A stretch of DNA of 17,504 nucleotides from Actinomycetota bacterium (GCA_019347775.1 JAHWKP010000013.1:1-17504), one strand, 5' to 3'; counted from the stretch's first letter, positions 1 through 8,267 are shown. Program-made: numbers and translations. The notes: generated by a model from the letters alone, not told the origin.

Positions 1-1431
1 CAGAGTGAGCAGGGGTGCCCAGGCGATCCACTCCGGCGGATGGACGTCGTGAATGTGGGCCCCGGTGAACTCCTCCTTGGGAATGCCGAACGCGGTGCGC
101 TGGTACATCCAGAGCAGATACCCGGCGGCGAGCACGGTTCCGATGGCGGCCACGACCATGAACCCCCGGAAAAGACCGGCGCTCAGGCCTTCGGCCGGGT
201 TGTAGGCAGACAGGATGGCGGGGAACTCTCCCCAGAATCCGGCCAGCCCCGGCAGGCCCAGCGACGCCATGGCGCAGTAGCCGAGGATCCAGCCGAGTCG
301 GGGCGCCTGAACTAGGAGCCCACCCAGGCGGGCGATCTCACGGGTGCCGAAGCGCTCCTGGATGGAGCCGGCCAGGAAGAACAGCATCCCTGTGATGAGG
401 CCATGGGAGACCATGCCGAATACGGCCGCGTTGATGCCGTAGTCGGTGAGGGTCGCGATGCCGAGCATCACGAACCCCATATGGGCCACGGAGGAGAAGG
501 CAATCAACCGCTTCAGGTCGCGCTGGGCGAGACATCCCAGGGCGCCGTAGATGATGCCGATGACAGCCAGTCCTCCGATCCACGGAGCCCACGCCTGCGC
601 ACCCTCCGGCAGGATCGGCAGGGCGATGCGCACGAAGCCGTAGGTGCCGAGCTTCAGCATGACGGCCGCCAGCACGACCGAGCCGACCGTCGGCGCCTCG
701 GTGTGAGCGTCCGGAAGCCAGGTGTGGAACGGGAACATCGGAACCTTGATGGCGAAGCCCATGAAAAGTCCGCCGAAGATCAGGATCTGGGTGCCCCGGG
801 CGATCGACGACCCGCTGGCGATGAGCTCAGGAATGTCGAAGGTGTTGCCCCCCAGGAAGAAGAGGCCCAGGAAGCTCAGGATCATCAACGCCGAGCCGAA
901 CAACGTGAAGAGGAAAAACTTGATCGCTGCGTACTGGCGGTTCGGACCGCCCCACACGCCGATCATGAAGTACATCGGCAGCAGCACCAGCTCGAAGAAG
1001 ACGAAAAACAGGATCAGGTCGTGAGCCACGAAGGTGCCGTTCATCCCGGTGGCGAGAACCAGCAGCAGCGCCAGAAAGGCCTTCGGATTGTGGGGCTCGG
1101 GGAAGTGGTCCCAGGAGTAGATGACGCACAGCAGCGTGATCAACATCGACAGGAGGAGCAGCGGCAGCGAGATGCCGTCGAGGGCGACGTGGTAACGGCT
1201 GCTGATCACGTCGATCCAGGGCACGTTCACGTCGAACTGCAGGACCCCCGCACTTCGGTAGTTGAAGGCAGTTAGTAGCCAGACTCCGACCATCGACGTC
1301 GCGCCGGCGGTGAGGAAAGCGACGGCCTTGATGGCGGTCTCCGACTCCCTCGGGATCAGCAGGATGAGGGCGGCTCCCACCAGCGGCAGGAATACCGCCA
1401 GGGTCAGCGCCCACGATTCGAACCCGTTCAT
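1..1431 (-). CDS. nuoM: NuoM, complex I proton-pumping subunit (first copy, 3' end cut by window edge)
   Basis: NuoM is an antiporter-like membrane subunit of complex I that helps move protons across the cytoplasmic membrane. The frame is open from the ATG at 1431 to position 1, giving 477 residues with no stop; the family is about 500 long, so roughly 20-50 C-terminal residues lie outside. Visible hallmarks are FFVFFELVLLPMYFM with the channel glutamate near residue 147, a GFAIKVPMFPFHTWLPDAHT block with the conserved lysine, and AQRDLKRLIAFSSVAHMGF. The start is firm: AGGAGG sits a few bases upstream and contains the nuoL stop TAG. It is the last in-window gene of the nuoA-M operon, 13 bp after nuoL; a nuoN would be expected just beyond the left edge but cannot be seen. 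It is clearly distinct from the second NuoM at 13899-15392. Confidence 0.95.
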   Translation of the reverse strand, partial: MNGFESWALTLAVFLPLVGAALILLIPRESETAIKAVAFLTAGATSMVGVWLLTAFNYRSAGVLQFDVNVPWIDVISSRYHVALDGISLPLLLLSMLITLLCVIYSWDHFPEPHNPKAFLALLLVLATGMNGTFVAHDLILFFVFFELVLLPMYFMIGVWGGPNRQYAAIKFFLFTLFGSALMILSFLGLFFLGGNTFDIPELIASGSSIARGTQILIFGGLFMGFAIKVPMFPFHTWLPDAHTEAPTVGSVVLAAVMLKLGTYGFVRIALPILPEGAQAWAPWIGGLAVIGIIYGALGCLAQRDLKRLIAFSSVAHMGFVMLGIATLTDYGINAAVFGMVSHGLITGMLFFLAGSIQERFGTREIARLGGLLVQAPRLGWILGYCAMASLGLPGLAGFWGEFPAILSAYNPAEGLSAGLFRGFMVVAAIGTVLAAGYLLWMYQRTAFGIPKEEFTGAHIHDVHPPEWIAWAPLLTL

Positions 1432-1444
1432 CAGAGCCTTCCTC

Positions 1445-3550
1445 CTAGATGGTGACGACGATCAGGACCACGGCAAAGATGGCCGCGGCAGCGAAGAAAA
1501 CGGCGGCGTACTGCTGCACGCGGCCGGACTGGATGGTGCGAAGGAACCCGCCGCCGGCGCCGGTGCCGGCGGCCGAGGCGTTGATGGCGCCGTCGACCAT
1601 GCCCTGGTCGACGATGTCGTATACGAAGTTGCCGCCACGCCGGGCGGCGATCCCGATTCCGTTGACCACCCCGTCGATCACGTTCTGGTTGGTCCAGTAG
1701 GCGGCGCGGGCGATGGGGCCCTTTATGGAACCGACGATGGCCCCGGTGTAGAGGTGGTCGAGGTAGTAGCGATTGAGCAGGAAGGTGTACCCGGCGCGGG
1801 CCGTCGAGTTACGCGTCGTGATGCCATGGGGGCCGACGTTGCGCGCGTACCAAGCGGCCGCCAGGCCGATGCCGACGAGTGCGACGAGGGTCGACATGAG
1901 GGCGATGCCGGGCGAGAAGGCATGGTGCTCCACGCCGGCCGCGAGGGTCACGGCGTTGTTGGTCCAGTCCCCGAACAGACCCACACCCGGGGCGTTCAGG
2001 AATCCGGCCACGGCGGCGAGCACGGCGAGTCCGATCAGCGGCACGGTGATGGCCGGCGGAGATTCGTGGGGGTGGGCCTGACCTCGGTATTCGCCGAAGA
2101 AGGTGAGCCACACGCAACGGGTCATGTACGCCGCCGTCATTCCGGCACCGAGCACGCCCATCCAGAACATGATCGGGTACCCGCCGGCCGAAGCGCCGGT
2201 GAGGATCTCGTCCTTCGACCAGAAACCTGCGAGCGGCGGAATACCTGCGAGCGCGATGGAGCCGACCATGAAGGTCTTGAAGGTCGTGGGCATGAACCTG
2301 CGCAGGCCACCCATCTCGCGCATGTCGAAGGTGCCCACGGCGTGGCTGACCGACCCGGACCCGAGGAACAGCAGCCCCTTGAACATGGCGTGGGTAAAGA
2401 GGTGGAACACACCAGCGGTCCAAGCGCCGACGCACAGTGCCATCACCATGTAGCCCAGCTGGCTGACGGTCGAATAGGCCAGCACCCGCTTGATGTCGGT
2501 CTGCACGAACGCCAGCAGGGCGGCGATCACCACGGTGACGCCGCCGATCACGGCGCCGAGGTTCACGCCTCCTGCCGCGATGTTGAAGCCCTCCCAGAAC
2601 ACGCCGTAGACCCGGGCGACCAGATACACACCGGCCACGACCATGGTGGCGGCGTGGATAAGCGCTGACACCGGGGTGGGCCCGGCCATGGCGTCCGGCA
2701 GCCAGGTGTGCAGCGGGAACTGAGCGCTCTTTCCGATGACGCCGCAGAAGAGGGCGACCGCACCGACCGTGAGCAGGCCCTGGCTGATCTGACCATTGAG
2801 GGCGGCGTCGTTGAGGGTGGCGATGTCGAAGGTCTGACCGGCGGCGAAGAAGAGGATCGCGATCCCGACCAGTAGGCCGATATCGCCCGTGCGCGTAGTG
2901 AAGAAGGCCTTGAGGGCGGCGCTGGAGTTCTCCTGCTTCTCCCACCAGTGCCCGATCAGCATGAACGAACAGAGGCCCATCGCCTCCCATCCGAACAACA
3001 GCAGCAGGGTCGTGGAGGCGGTGACCATCACCAGCATCCCGGCCGTGAACAGGCTCAACCCCGCGAAGTAGTGCGTGATCCGGGGGTCATCGGCCATGTA
3101 GTTGGTGGAGAAGACGTGGACGGCCAACGCGATGGTGGTGACCACGAACAGCATCGCCACCGCGAGACCGTCGATGTGGATCCCCACCTTGATGTCGATC
3201 GGGCCGTTGGAGAACCAGGTGACCTCTCGTCGAACCGGTTCTCTCACGGCGTCGTGGGCGCCCTCGGCCGGGCCATGGGCACCCTCGTCGGCCTCCGCGG
3301 TGTGGCCTGGTTGGGCGCCTTCCTCCCCGTGACCGGCCTCGGCGGGCGCCGCCGCGTGTGCGGCCTCGACCTCGAGAGTCGCCGGCCTGGCGATCCACTC
3401 GCCGACGGCCACCAGTGACAAGCCGAAGGCGAGGGCGACCGCGGCTACGCCGACCCATGCGCCGCCGCTGGGAAGGCGCTTGCCGAAGAAGAGGATGACG
3501 AAGAAGGAGACGACCGGCAGCGCGGGGATGACCCAGGCGTTCTCGAGCAT
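1445..3550 (-). CDS. nuoL: NuoL, complex I distal proton-pumping subunit (first copy, with His-rich insert)
   Basis: NuoL is the largest antiporter-like subunit of complex I, carrying the long lateral helix. This copy has 701 residues, longer than the usual 610-660. Family motifs are clear: LLFGWEAMGLCSFMLIGHWW, GKSAQFPLHTWLPDAMAGPT, SALIHAATMVVAGVYLVAR, DIKRVLAYSTVSQLGYM and AGIPPLAGFWSKDEIL, with many membrane helices. The extra length is mostly a hydrophilic Ala/Glu/Gly/His stretch at about residues 57-108, between helix 2 and the next conserved block, with histidines at 65, 74, 83, 92 and 99. By normal NuoL topology this loop should face outside. The ATG lies 2 bp after the nuoK stop and is preceded by AAGG and GAGG. 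The C-terminal membrane helix is intact, so the gene looks functional. Confidence 0.96.
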   Translation of the reverse strand: MLENAWVIPALPVVSFFVILFFGKRLPSGGAWVGVAAVALAFGLSLVAVGEWIARPATLEVEAAHAAAPAEAGHGEEGAQPGHTAEADEGAHGPAEGAHDAVREPVRREVTWFSNGPIDIKVGIHIDGLAVAMLFVVTTIALAVHVFSTNYMADDPRITHYFAGLSLFTAGMLVMVTASTTLLLLFGWEAMGLCSFMLIGHWWEKQENSSAALKAFFTTRTGDIGLLVGIAILFFAAGQTFDIATLNDAALNGQISQGLLTVGAVALFCGVIGKSAQFPLHTWLPDAMAGPTPVSALIHAATMVVAGVYLVARVYGVFWEGFNIAAGGVNLGAVIGGVTVVIAALLAFVQTDIKRVLAYSTVSQLGYMVMALCVGAWTAGVFHLFTHAMFKGLLFLGSGSVSHAVGTFDMREMGGLRRFMPTTFKTFMVGSIALAGIPPLAGFWSKDEILTGASAGGYPIMFWMGVLGAGMTAAYMTRCVWLTFFGEYRGQAHPHESPPAITVPLIGLAVLAAVAGFLNAPGVGLFGDWTNNAVTLAAGVEHHAFSPGIALMSTLVALVGIGLAAAWYARNVGPHGITTRNSTARAGYTFLLNRYYLDHLYTGAIVGSIKGPIARAAYWTNQNVIDGVVNGIGIAARRGGNFVYDIVDQGMVDGAINASAAGTGAGGGFLRTIQSGRVQQYAAVFFAAAAIFAVVLIVVTI

Positions 3551-3552
3551 CC

Positions 3553-3852
3553 TCAGCCCTTCATCATGTCGAGTTCGGAGACATCGACCGATTGGCGGTT
3601 GCGGTAGATCAGAAGCACGATCGCCAGGCCGACGCCCACTTCGGCGGCAGCCACGGCGATCACGAATAGGGCGAAGACCTGACCGGCCACCGTGTCGTGG
3701 AAGGCGCCGAAGGCGACCAAATTGATGTTCACGGCGTTGAGGATCAGCTCGATCGACATGAGCACGAGCACCGCGTTGCGTCGCGCCAGCACGCCGTAGA
3801 CGCCGATGCAGAACAGCACGGCCGCGAGCGCCAAAAACTGGTTCAAGATCAT
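3553..3852 (-). CDS. nuoK: NuoK, complex I membrane subunit
   Basis: NuoK is a small three-helix membrane subunit next to NuoJ, and part of the proton path between the quinone site and the antiporter subunits. I chose the ATG at 3852 (MILNQF...), giving 99 residues, the normal family length; an in-frame start 12 codons upstream would add a polar leader lying inside nuoJ. The two buried glutamates of the family are present at E35 (MSIELILNAVNINL) and E71 (AAAEVGVGLAIVLLIYR), matching E36 and E72 of E. coli NuoK. The gene sits 7 bp after the nuoJ stop and 2 bp before nuoL. Confidence 0.95.
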   Translation of the reverse strand: MILNQFLALAAVLFCIGVYGVLARRNAVLVLMSIELILNAVNINLVAFGAFHDTVAGQVFALFVIAVAAAEVGVGLAIVLLIYRNRQSVDVSELDMMKG

Positions 3853-3859
3853 CGGCGGC

Positions 3860-4351
3860 TCACTCTTTCCTGGCCAGCACGATGGCACCGACGAGGGCGG
3901 CGAGCAGCAGGACGGAGATGATCTCGAACGGGATCAGGTACTGCACGAAGATCGAGTCGCCGACCATCCCTGTGGTGCCGACTCGCTGGGGTTCGAGAAT
4001 CGCTCGGCCGAAGGCGTCGAACTGCGACCAGAGGAGTACGCCGAGCAGCATGACGGCGACGACGGCCGCCAACACCTTCTGGTCGTTGTCCAGATTCGCG
4101 GTCTTGCCGATCGGGGCCCGGGTGAGCATGAGGCCGAACAGGAAGAGCACGACCACCGCACCGATGTAGACGAGGACCTGCGTCACGGCGGCGAACTCTG
4201 CTGCCAGCAGGATGAAGATCCCTGCGACACCACCCAGCACCACCACCAGATAGAGGGCGGCGTGCACGACGTTCTGCGCGGTGACCACCCGTATGGCGGC
4301 CAGCCCCATCACCGTGGCCAGCATCCCGAAGAACAGGTTCTGAACGATCAC
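3860..4351 (-). CDS. nuoJ: NuoJ, complex I membrane subunit
   Basis: NuoJ is a five-helix membrane subunit of complex I (ND6 family). I chose the GTG at 4351 because it overlaps the nuoI stop as GTGA, the same coupling seen at several junctions here; the product (VIVQNLFFGM...) is 163 residues. An ATG 19 codons upstream would add an arginine- and serine-rich leader lying entirely inside nuoI and is less likely. The family core is visible: NVVHAALYLVVVLGGVAGIF, then AEFAAVTQVLVYIGAVVVLFLF, which includes the pi-bulge helix of ND6/NuoJ. A short polar loop follows (RAPIGKTANLDNDQ), and the last helices end in ARKE. Confidence 0.94.
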   Translation of the reverse strand: MIVQNLFFGMLATVMGLAAIRVVTAQNVVHAALYLVVVLGGVAGIFILLAAEFAAVTQVLVYIGAVVVLFLFGLMLTRAPIGKTANLDNDQKVLAAVVAVMLLGVLLWSQFDAFGRAILEPQRVGTTGMVGDSIFVQYLIPFEIISVLLLAALVGAIVLARKE

Positions 4352-4821
4352 TTTTTGGCGGCCGCTCCTACCTCGAGAGGAGGCGGCTCCGGAACGCTGC
4401 CCATCCACTCGCCCAACTTGTCCTTGTCGTGGAGCAGTTCGGCGATGGACACCGAGGAGTACTCGTACTCAGGGCTCCAGAAGAGGGCGTCGAACGGGCA
4501 GACCTCGACGCAGATCCCGCAGTACATGCACAGGGCGTAGTCGATGTCGAACCGGTCCAATAGGAAGACCGTGCGGGGCTTGCCGCCTTCCCGCCTCGGC
4601 GGAGCCTTGTCGCCGTGGCCCTCGATGTAGATGCACCACACCGGGCACTCTCGGGCACACAGCATGCAGACAGTGCAGTTCTCCTCCTTGAGGGCGATCA
4701 CGCCACGCGCCCGGGTCGGCGGGGCCTCCTTGACGTGGGGGTACTGCACAGTCACTGCCGGCTTGAGCATGGTCTTGAGCGTCACGCCGAGGCCCTTGAC
4801 CGCGCCAGGCACCAGACCCAT
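4348..4821 (-). CDS. nuoI: NuoI, complex I 2x[4Fe-4S] ferredoxin-like subunit
   Basis: NuoI carries iron-sulfur clusters N6a and N6b, which pass electrons toward NuoB and the quinone. The 157-residue product has both full cluster motifs: CTVCMLCARECP with cysteines 49, 52, 55 and 59, and CMYCGICVEVCP with cysteines 98, 101, 104 and 108. An amphipathic N-terminal helix precedes the first motif, as in the family. The C-terminal tail is short and rich in proline and alanine. The ATG directly abuts the nuoH stop TAG with no gap. In complexes lacking NuoEFG, NuoI is a natural entry point for an alternative donor such as ferredoxin or an F420H2 dehydrogenase; which applies here is not shown by the sequence. 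Confidence 0.97.
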   Translation of the reverse strand: MGLVPGAVKGLGVTLKTMLKPAVTVQYPHVKEAPPTRARGVIALKEENCTVCMLCARECPVWCIYIEGHGDKAPPRREGGKPRTVFLLDRFDIDYALCMYCGICVEVCPFDALFWSPEYEYSSVSIAELLHDKDKLGEWMGSVPEPPPLEVGAAAKK

Positions 4822-5859
4822 CTACATCACCACCTTGAGTACGGCCGTCACCGCAATGTTCGCAAGCGACAGCGGGATGAGAAACTTCCATGCGAGCGCC
4901 TGGAGTTGGTCCTCCCTGAAGCGGGGGAACGTGAAGCGCATCCAGAAGATCAGGAAGGCCACGAACATGATCTTGACGCCGAGCACCGCCGGCCCGGCCA
5001 GGTTCGCGAGTAGCCCGTCCGGTAGGAAGGGCACGTACCAGCCGCCCAGGAACAGGGTGGAAGCGATGCCGGCCAGGGCGAACGCGGTACCGAACTCGGC
5101 GATGAAGAAGAAGAGGAATCGGAAGCCGGAATACTCGGTCATGTAGCCGGCAACCAGCTCGGACTCGGCGATCGGCATGTCGAAAGGCGTCTGGGTCAGC
5201 TCGGCCTGGGCGGCGACGAGGAAGATGACGAATCCGACGAACTGGGTGAAGATAAATGGGTTGCCGATGAGGCCGAAGCCGAAGATCTCACCCTCGGCCT
5301 GGGCGGCGACGATGCCCTGCAGGCTAAGGGTCCCGGCCTGGATGACCACGCCGACCACGGCGAGCACGAGCGGTAGTTCGTAGGCGATGAGCTGGCCCGT
5401 GGCCCGCAACGCGCCGAGAAGCGAATACTTCGAGCCTGACGACCAGCCCGCCATCAGGATGCCGATGACCGAGACGGAACTGACGGCGAGGGCGAAGAAG
5501 ATCCCGACGTCGAGATCCTCGACGATGAGATCGGGCCCGGCCGGAATGACCGCGTAGAGGATGAAGGTCGAGACGATGACCACGACTGGTGCCATCGCGA
5601 AGACCGCTCGGTCGGCTCTGGCCGGAAAGATGTCCTCTTTCTGGAGGAACTTGCCGGCCTCGGCGAGGACCTGCAGAGAGCCGTGAGGACCCGCTTCCAT
5701 GGGCCCAAGGCGCGACTGCATGTGCGACATCATCTTGAAGAGGAAGACGTAGACCAGGATCAGCGAGCCGATCGGAATCACCGTGAGGACGGCACCGACC
5801 TTGATCGCCGTGGCCTGCCACCAGGCCAGCTCGATGGCTAGAAGGGGGAGAGCGGTCAC
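4822..5859 (-). CDS. nuoH: NuoH, complex I quinone-chamber membrane subunit
   Basis: NuoH forms the membrane floor of the quinone chamber and joins the hydrophilic arm to the pumps. The product is 345 residues, normal for the family, with about eight or nine hydrophobic segments. Conserved blocks include MQSRLGPMEAGPHGSLQ, AEAGKFLQKEDIFPARADR, and TQTPFDMPIAESELVAGYMTEYSG, the acidic loop lining the quinone path. The GTG at 5859 overlaps the nuoD stop as GTGA, which supports this start. In a standard nuo operon nuoE, nuoF and nuoG lie between nuoD and nuoH; here the two genes overlap, so those three are not merely displaced by a small gap but are absent from the operon. Confidence 0.96.
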   Translation of the reverse strand: MTALPLLAIELAWWQATAIKVGAVLTVIPIGSLILVYVFLFKMMSHMQSRLGPMEAGPHGSLQVLAEAGKFLQKEDIFPARADRAVFAMAPVVVIVSTFILYAVIPAGPDLIVEDLDVGIFFALAVSSVSVIGILMAGWSSGSKYSLLGALRATGQLIAYELPLVLAVVGVVIQAGTLSLQGIVAAQAEGEIFGFGLIGNPFIFTQFVGFVIFLVAAQAELTQTPFDMPIAESELVAGYMTEYSGFRFLFFFIAEFGTAFALAGIASTLFLGGWYVPFLPDGLLANLAGPAVLGVKIMFVAFLIFWMRFTFPRFREDQLQALAWKFLIPLSLANIAVTAVLKVVM

Positions 5860-7043
5860 CTGTCTATGTCACCCAAGATGAAGTAGAGGCTGGCCAGGAT
5901 CGTGATGACGTCGGGGACGTAGACCCCCTTGAGGAGCCAGGGCAGGATCGACACGTTGTTGAAGCTGGCCGAGCGGATCTTGCACCGGAACGGACCCAGG
6001 CCGCCCTGGCTGACGATGTAGTAGCCCATTTCGCCGAGCGGGTTCTCGGTGTGGTGCCAGACCTCGCCGGCCGGCACTTTGATGATCTTGGGGACCTTGC
6101 TCATGATCGGGCCGGAAGGCAGACCGTCGAGCAGCTGCTGGACGATCGAGGCGGCCTCGCGAACCTCCTGCAGACGGACCCAGTAGCGGGCGAAGGAGTC
6201 ACCGTCGGGGTGGGTCCAGACCTTGAAGTCGACTTCCTTCCACGCCAGCGGGGACTCCTCGTCGCGCCGCAGGTCCCAGTCGACGCCCGATGCCCGGATG
6301 TTGGCGCCGGACAGGCCGTAGTCGAGGCCGACCGAAGCCGGGATCACTCCGATGCCGCGGGTGCGGGTCTGGAAGATCTCGTTGCCCATCAAAAGGTCTT
6401 CGAGCTGGTCGCAGAAGTCGCGAACCTTGCGCATGGCGCCGTGGCACTCGTCGACCCAACCGCGGGGCAGGTCTTCCTTGAGGCCCCCGATGCGGTCGTA
6501 GTTCGGATGGAACCGACCGCCGGTGGCAGCCTCCATCAGGTTGAGCACGTACTCGCGGTCACGGAAGGCGTAGAACACCGGCGTCAGGGCGCCGAGCTGC
6601 ACCCCCATGTCGCCGAGGAACAGTGTGATGTTGGCGATGCGCGCCATCTCGAAAAAGATCGTGCGGATCCACTGGGCACGGGGAGGGGCCTCCACCTCCA
6701 TCAACTGCTCGGCCCCGAGGATGAAGGGCACCTCGTTGGCGAAGTGACCGAGCCAGTCGATGCGGTTGATCAAGGTCGTCACCTGCGGATAGGTGCGGAC
6801 CTCCGTGAGCTTCTCGTAACCCCGGTGCATGTAGCCGCAGACGGGCTCAGCCCACACCACTTCCTCGCCGTCGAGGCGCACGACGATGCGGAGAGTTCCG
6901 TGAGTGGCGGGGTGCTGGGGCCCGATGTTCAGGACCATTCCCTCGGTCTCGAGTTCGACGTTGATGCGTGAGTCGGCCGCCTGAGCGGCGACGTAGGAGG
7001 CCTTCTGCCAGTCCACGGGTGCCGGGTGAGCGGTCAGGCTCAT
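5856..7043 (-). CDS. nuoD: NuoD, complex I 49-kDa quinone-site subunit (divergent, EFG-less type)
   Basis: NuoD, with NuoB, forms the quinone reduction site. The product is 395 residues. The quinone-site histidine in GPQHPATHG is kept (H48, matching H38 of Thermus Nqo4). Three departures from canonical NuoD are visible. The quinone-headgroup tyrosine (Y87 in Thermus) is tryptophan 97 in NRIDWLGHF. The widely conserved SMEALIHHFK segment is missing, with about 24 fewer residues between GP (311-312) and GEV (326). The C-terminal SLDPVMGxVDR is SLYFILGDIDR, with Asp replaced by Tyr 387. From memory, the NuoD of the second, EFG-less nuo locus of Streptomyces shares these traits (DWL, TENPLG, GDID), so this is probably a paralogue type rather than decay. 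The start is ATGA-coupled to nuoC. Confidence 0.95.
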   Translation of the reverse strand: MSLTAHPAPVDWQKASYVAAQAADSRINVELETEGMVLNIGPQHPATHGTLRIVVRLDGEEVVWAEPVCGYMHRGYEKLTEVRTYPQVTTLINRIDWLGHFANEVPFILGAEQLMEVEAPPRAQWIRTIFFEMARIANITLFLGDMGVQLGALTPVFYAFRDREYVLNLMEAATGGRFHPNYDRIGGLKEDLPRGWVDECHGAMRKVRDFCDQLEDLLMGNEIFQTRTRGIGVIPASVGLDYGLSGANIRASGVDWDLRRDEESPLAWKEVDFKVWTHPDGDSFARYWVRLQEVREAASIVQQLLDGLPSGPIMSKVPKIIKVPAGEVWHHTENPLGEMGYYIVSQGGLGPFRCKIRSASFNNVSILPWLLKGVYVPDVITILASLYFILGDIDR

Positions 7044-7777
7044 GACGAGGCCGCCTCCTCCTCGGCCGGTTCGTCTTCGCCCGGGATCTGCTCCTTGTCG
7101 ACCAGGCCGGGCCAGGGCTTGACCTCACGGGCCAGCATCGGGAAGTCCTTACGGAGGGGGTGACCCTCGAATTCGCCCGGCAGGTAAATGTGGCGAAGAC
7201 CCGGGTGGCCCTCGAAGTTGAACCCGTACATCTCCCACGCCTCACGCTCGTGCCAGTCGGCACCGCGGTAGACCGAAGTGATCGACGGAACCGTCGGATT
7301 CTCGTCGTCGAGGTCGGCCTTCAGGGTTATGCCGACGTGGGCTCGCGTGGAGTAGAGCCGGGCGAAGACCTGGAACCGCGTGTCGCCTCCGGCGATACCG
7401 GTTTGCATCTGTCCGCCTTCGGCGACCGGTTCACTGGCCTCGTTCGGGTTGGGGTCCCACACCTCGCGCCCGGAGAGCGACGGGTTCGGCAGCCAGTCGA
7501 TCCCCGACAGGAAGCAGAAGTAGTCCATGCCGAGCTCGGTCTTGGCCGTCTCGACCGCAGTTCGCCAGGCGGAGACGTCGACGCGGACCCACAAGTCGCC
7601 TCCGACTATCTCCGAGGCGATGAAACCGTCACCGAGCTTGGAGCGGAGTCCGTCGATCAACGCTTGGCGGGCGGGATCCGCTTGCTCGGGTGCGGCTGCC
7701 TCCTCGGGTGCTGACTCCTCAGACGCGGCTGCCTCCTCCGGAGCCTCCTGGGAGGAAGGGGTCTCAGGCGACGACAT
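7040..7777 (-). CDS. nuoC: NuoC, complex I 30-kDa subunit
   Basis: NuoC is the 30-kDa subunit of the hydrophilic arm, holding NuoD and NuoI in place; it carries no cofactor. The product is 245 residues. The family signature is at about residues 174-215 (DWHEREAWEMYGFNFEGHP, then LRHIYLPGEF and HPLRKDFPM). About the first 37 residues are a low-complexity Ala/Glu/Ser/Pro extension and the last 15 are also acidic; such tails are likely disordered. The ATG at 7777 overlaps the end of nuoB by 14 bp and is preceded by a strong GGAGAGGGGAG ribosome-binding site inside nuoB. NuoC and NuoD are separate genes here, unlike the fused NuoCD of E. coli. Confidence 0.95.
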   Translation of the reverse strand: MSSPETPSSQEAPEEAAASEESAPEEAAAPEQADPARQALIDGLRSKLGDGFIASEIVGGDLWVRVDVSAWRTAVETAKTELGMDYFCFLSGIDWLPNPSLSGREVWDPNPNEASEPVAEGGQMQTGIAGGDTRFQVFARLYSTRAHVGITLKADLDDENPTVPSITSVYRGADWHEREAWEMYGFNFEGHPGLRHIYLPGEFEGHPLRKDFPMLAREVKPWPGLVDKEQIPGEDEPAEEEAASS

Positions 7778-8267
7778 GCATCGGCTCCCCTCTCCAACGG
7801 CTGGCCATGTCTTCGTTCTGGATGCGCTCCTGCAGCAACACGATCCCTTCGAGAAGGGCTTCGGGCCGAGGCGGACACCCGGGGACGTAGACGTCTACCG
7901 GAATGATCTGGTCGACGCCCTTGGTGACCGAGTAGGAATCCCAGTAAGGGCCGCCGCAGTTGGCGCACGACCCCATGGAGATCACGTACTTCGGGTCGGG
8001 CATCTGCTCCCAGAGCCGGCGGATGGGCGGGGCCATCTTGTCCGTGACCGTTCCGGAGATGACGACCAGGTCGGCCTGGCGGGCGCTGGCCGGGAAGGGG
8101 ATGACACCGAGGCGCATCACGTCGTAGCGGGGCGAGCCGAAGGCCGCCCCCATCTCGATGGCGCAGCAGGCCAGCCCCCACTGGTACACCCACAGGGAGT
8201 ACTTCCGGCTGGTGTTGAGCAGCCAGGTAAGAGGCTTGGGGATCTTGCCCTTGTCGATCAGGCCCAC
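7764..8267 (-). CDS. nuoB: NuoB, complex I N2 iron-sulfur subunit
   Basis: NuoB binds cluster N2, the last [4Fe-4S] cluster before the quinone. I chose the GTG at 8267 (VGLIDKGKIP), giving 167 residues that align well with the family start; a GTG eight codons upstream is also possible. The frame is open further upstream, but that part is the shadow of nuoA. All four ligands are present: the tandem cysteines in GLACCAIEM (C34, C35), C101 in MGSCANCGG and C131 in VPGCPPRPE. A fifth cysteine, C104, sits three residues after C101 where the family usually has Ser. The start overlaps the end of nuoA by 10 bp, which implies translational coupling. Confidence 0.95.
   Translation of the reverse strand: MGLIDKGKIPKPLTWLLNTSRKYSLWVYQWGLACCAIEMGAAFGSPRYDVMRLGVIPFPASARQADLVVISGTVTDKMAPPIRRLWEQMPDPKYVISMGSCANCGGPYWDSYSVTKGVDQIIPVDVYVPGCPPRPEALLEGIVLLQERIQNEDMASRWRGEPMHVVA

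Noticed and set aside
403..3418. Long plus-strand open frames opposite nuoM and nuoL (for example 403-1275 and 1262-2668)
   Set aside because: Their products are polar, low-complexity and resemble no family, while the minus strand codes for well-conserved NuoM and NuoL. They are antisense shadows common in high-GC DNA.
6051..6971. Plus-strand frame opposite nuoD
   Set aside because: It has no recognisable domain and lies entirely opposite the conserved nuoD gene.
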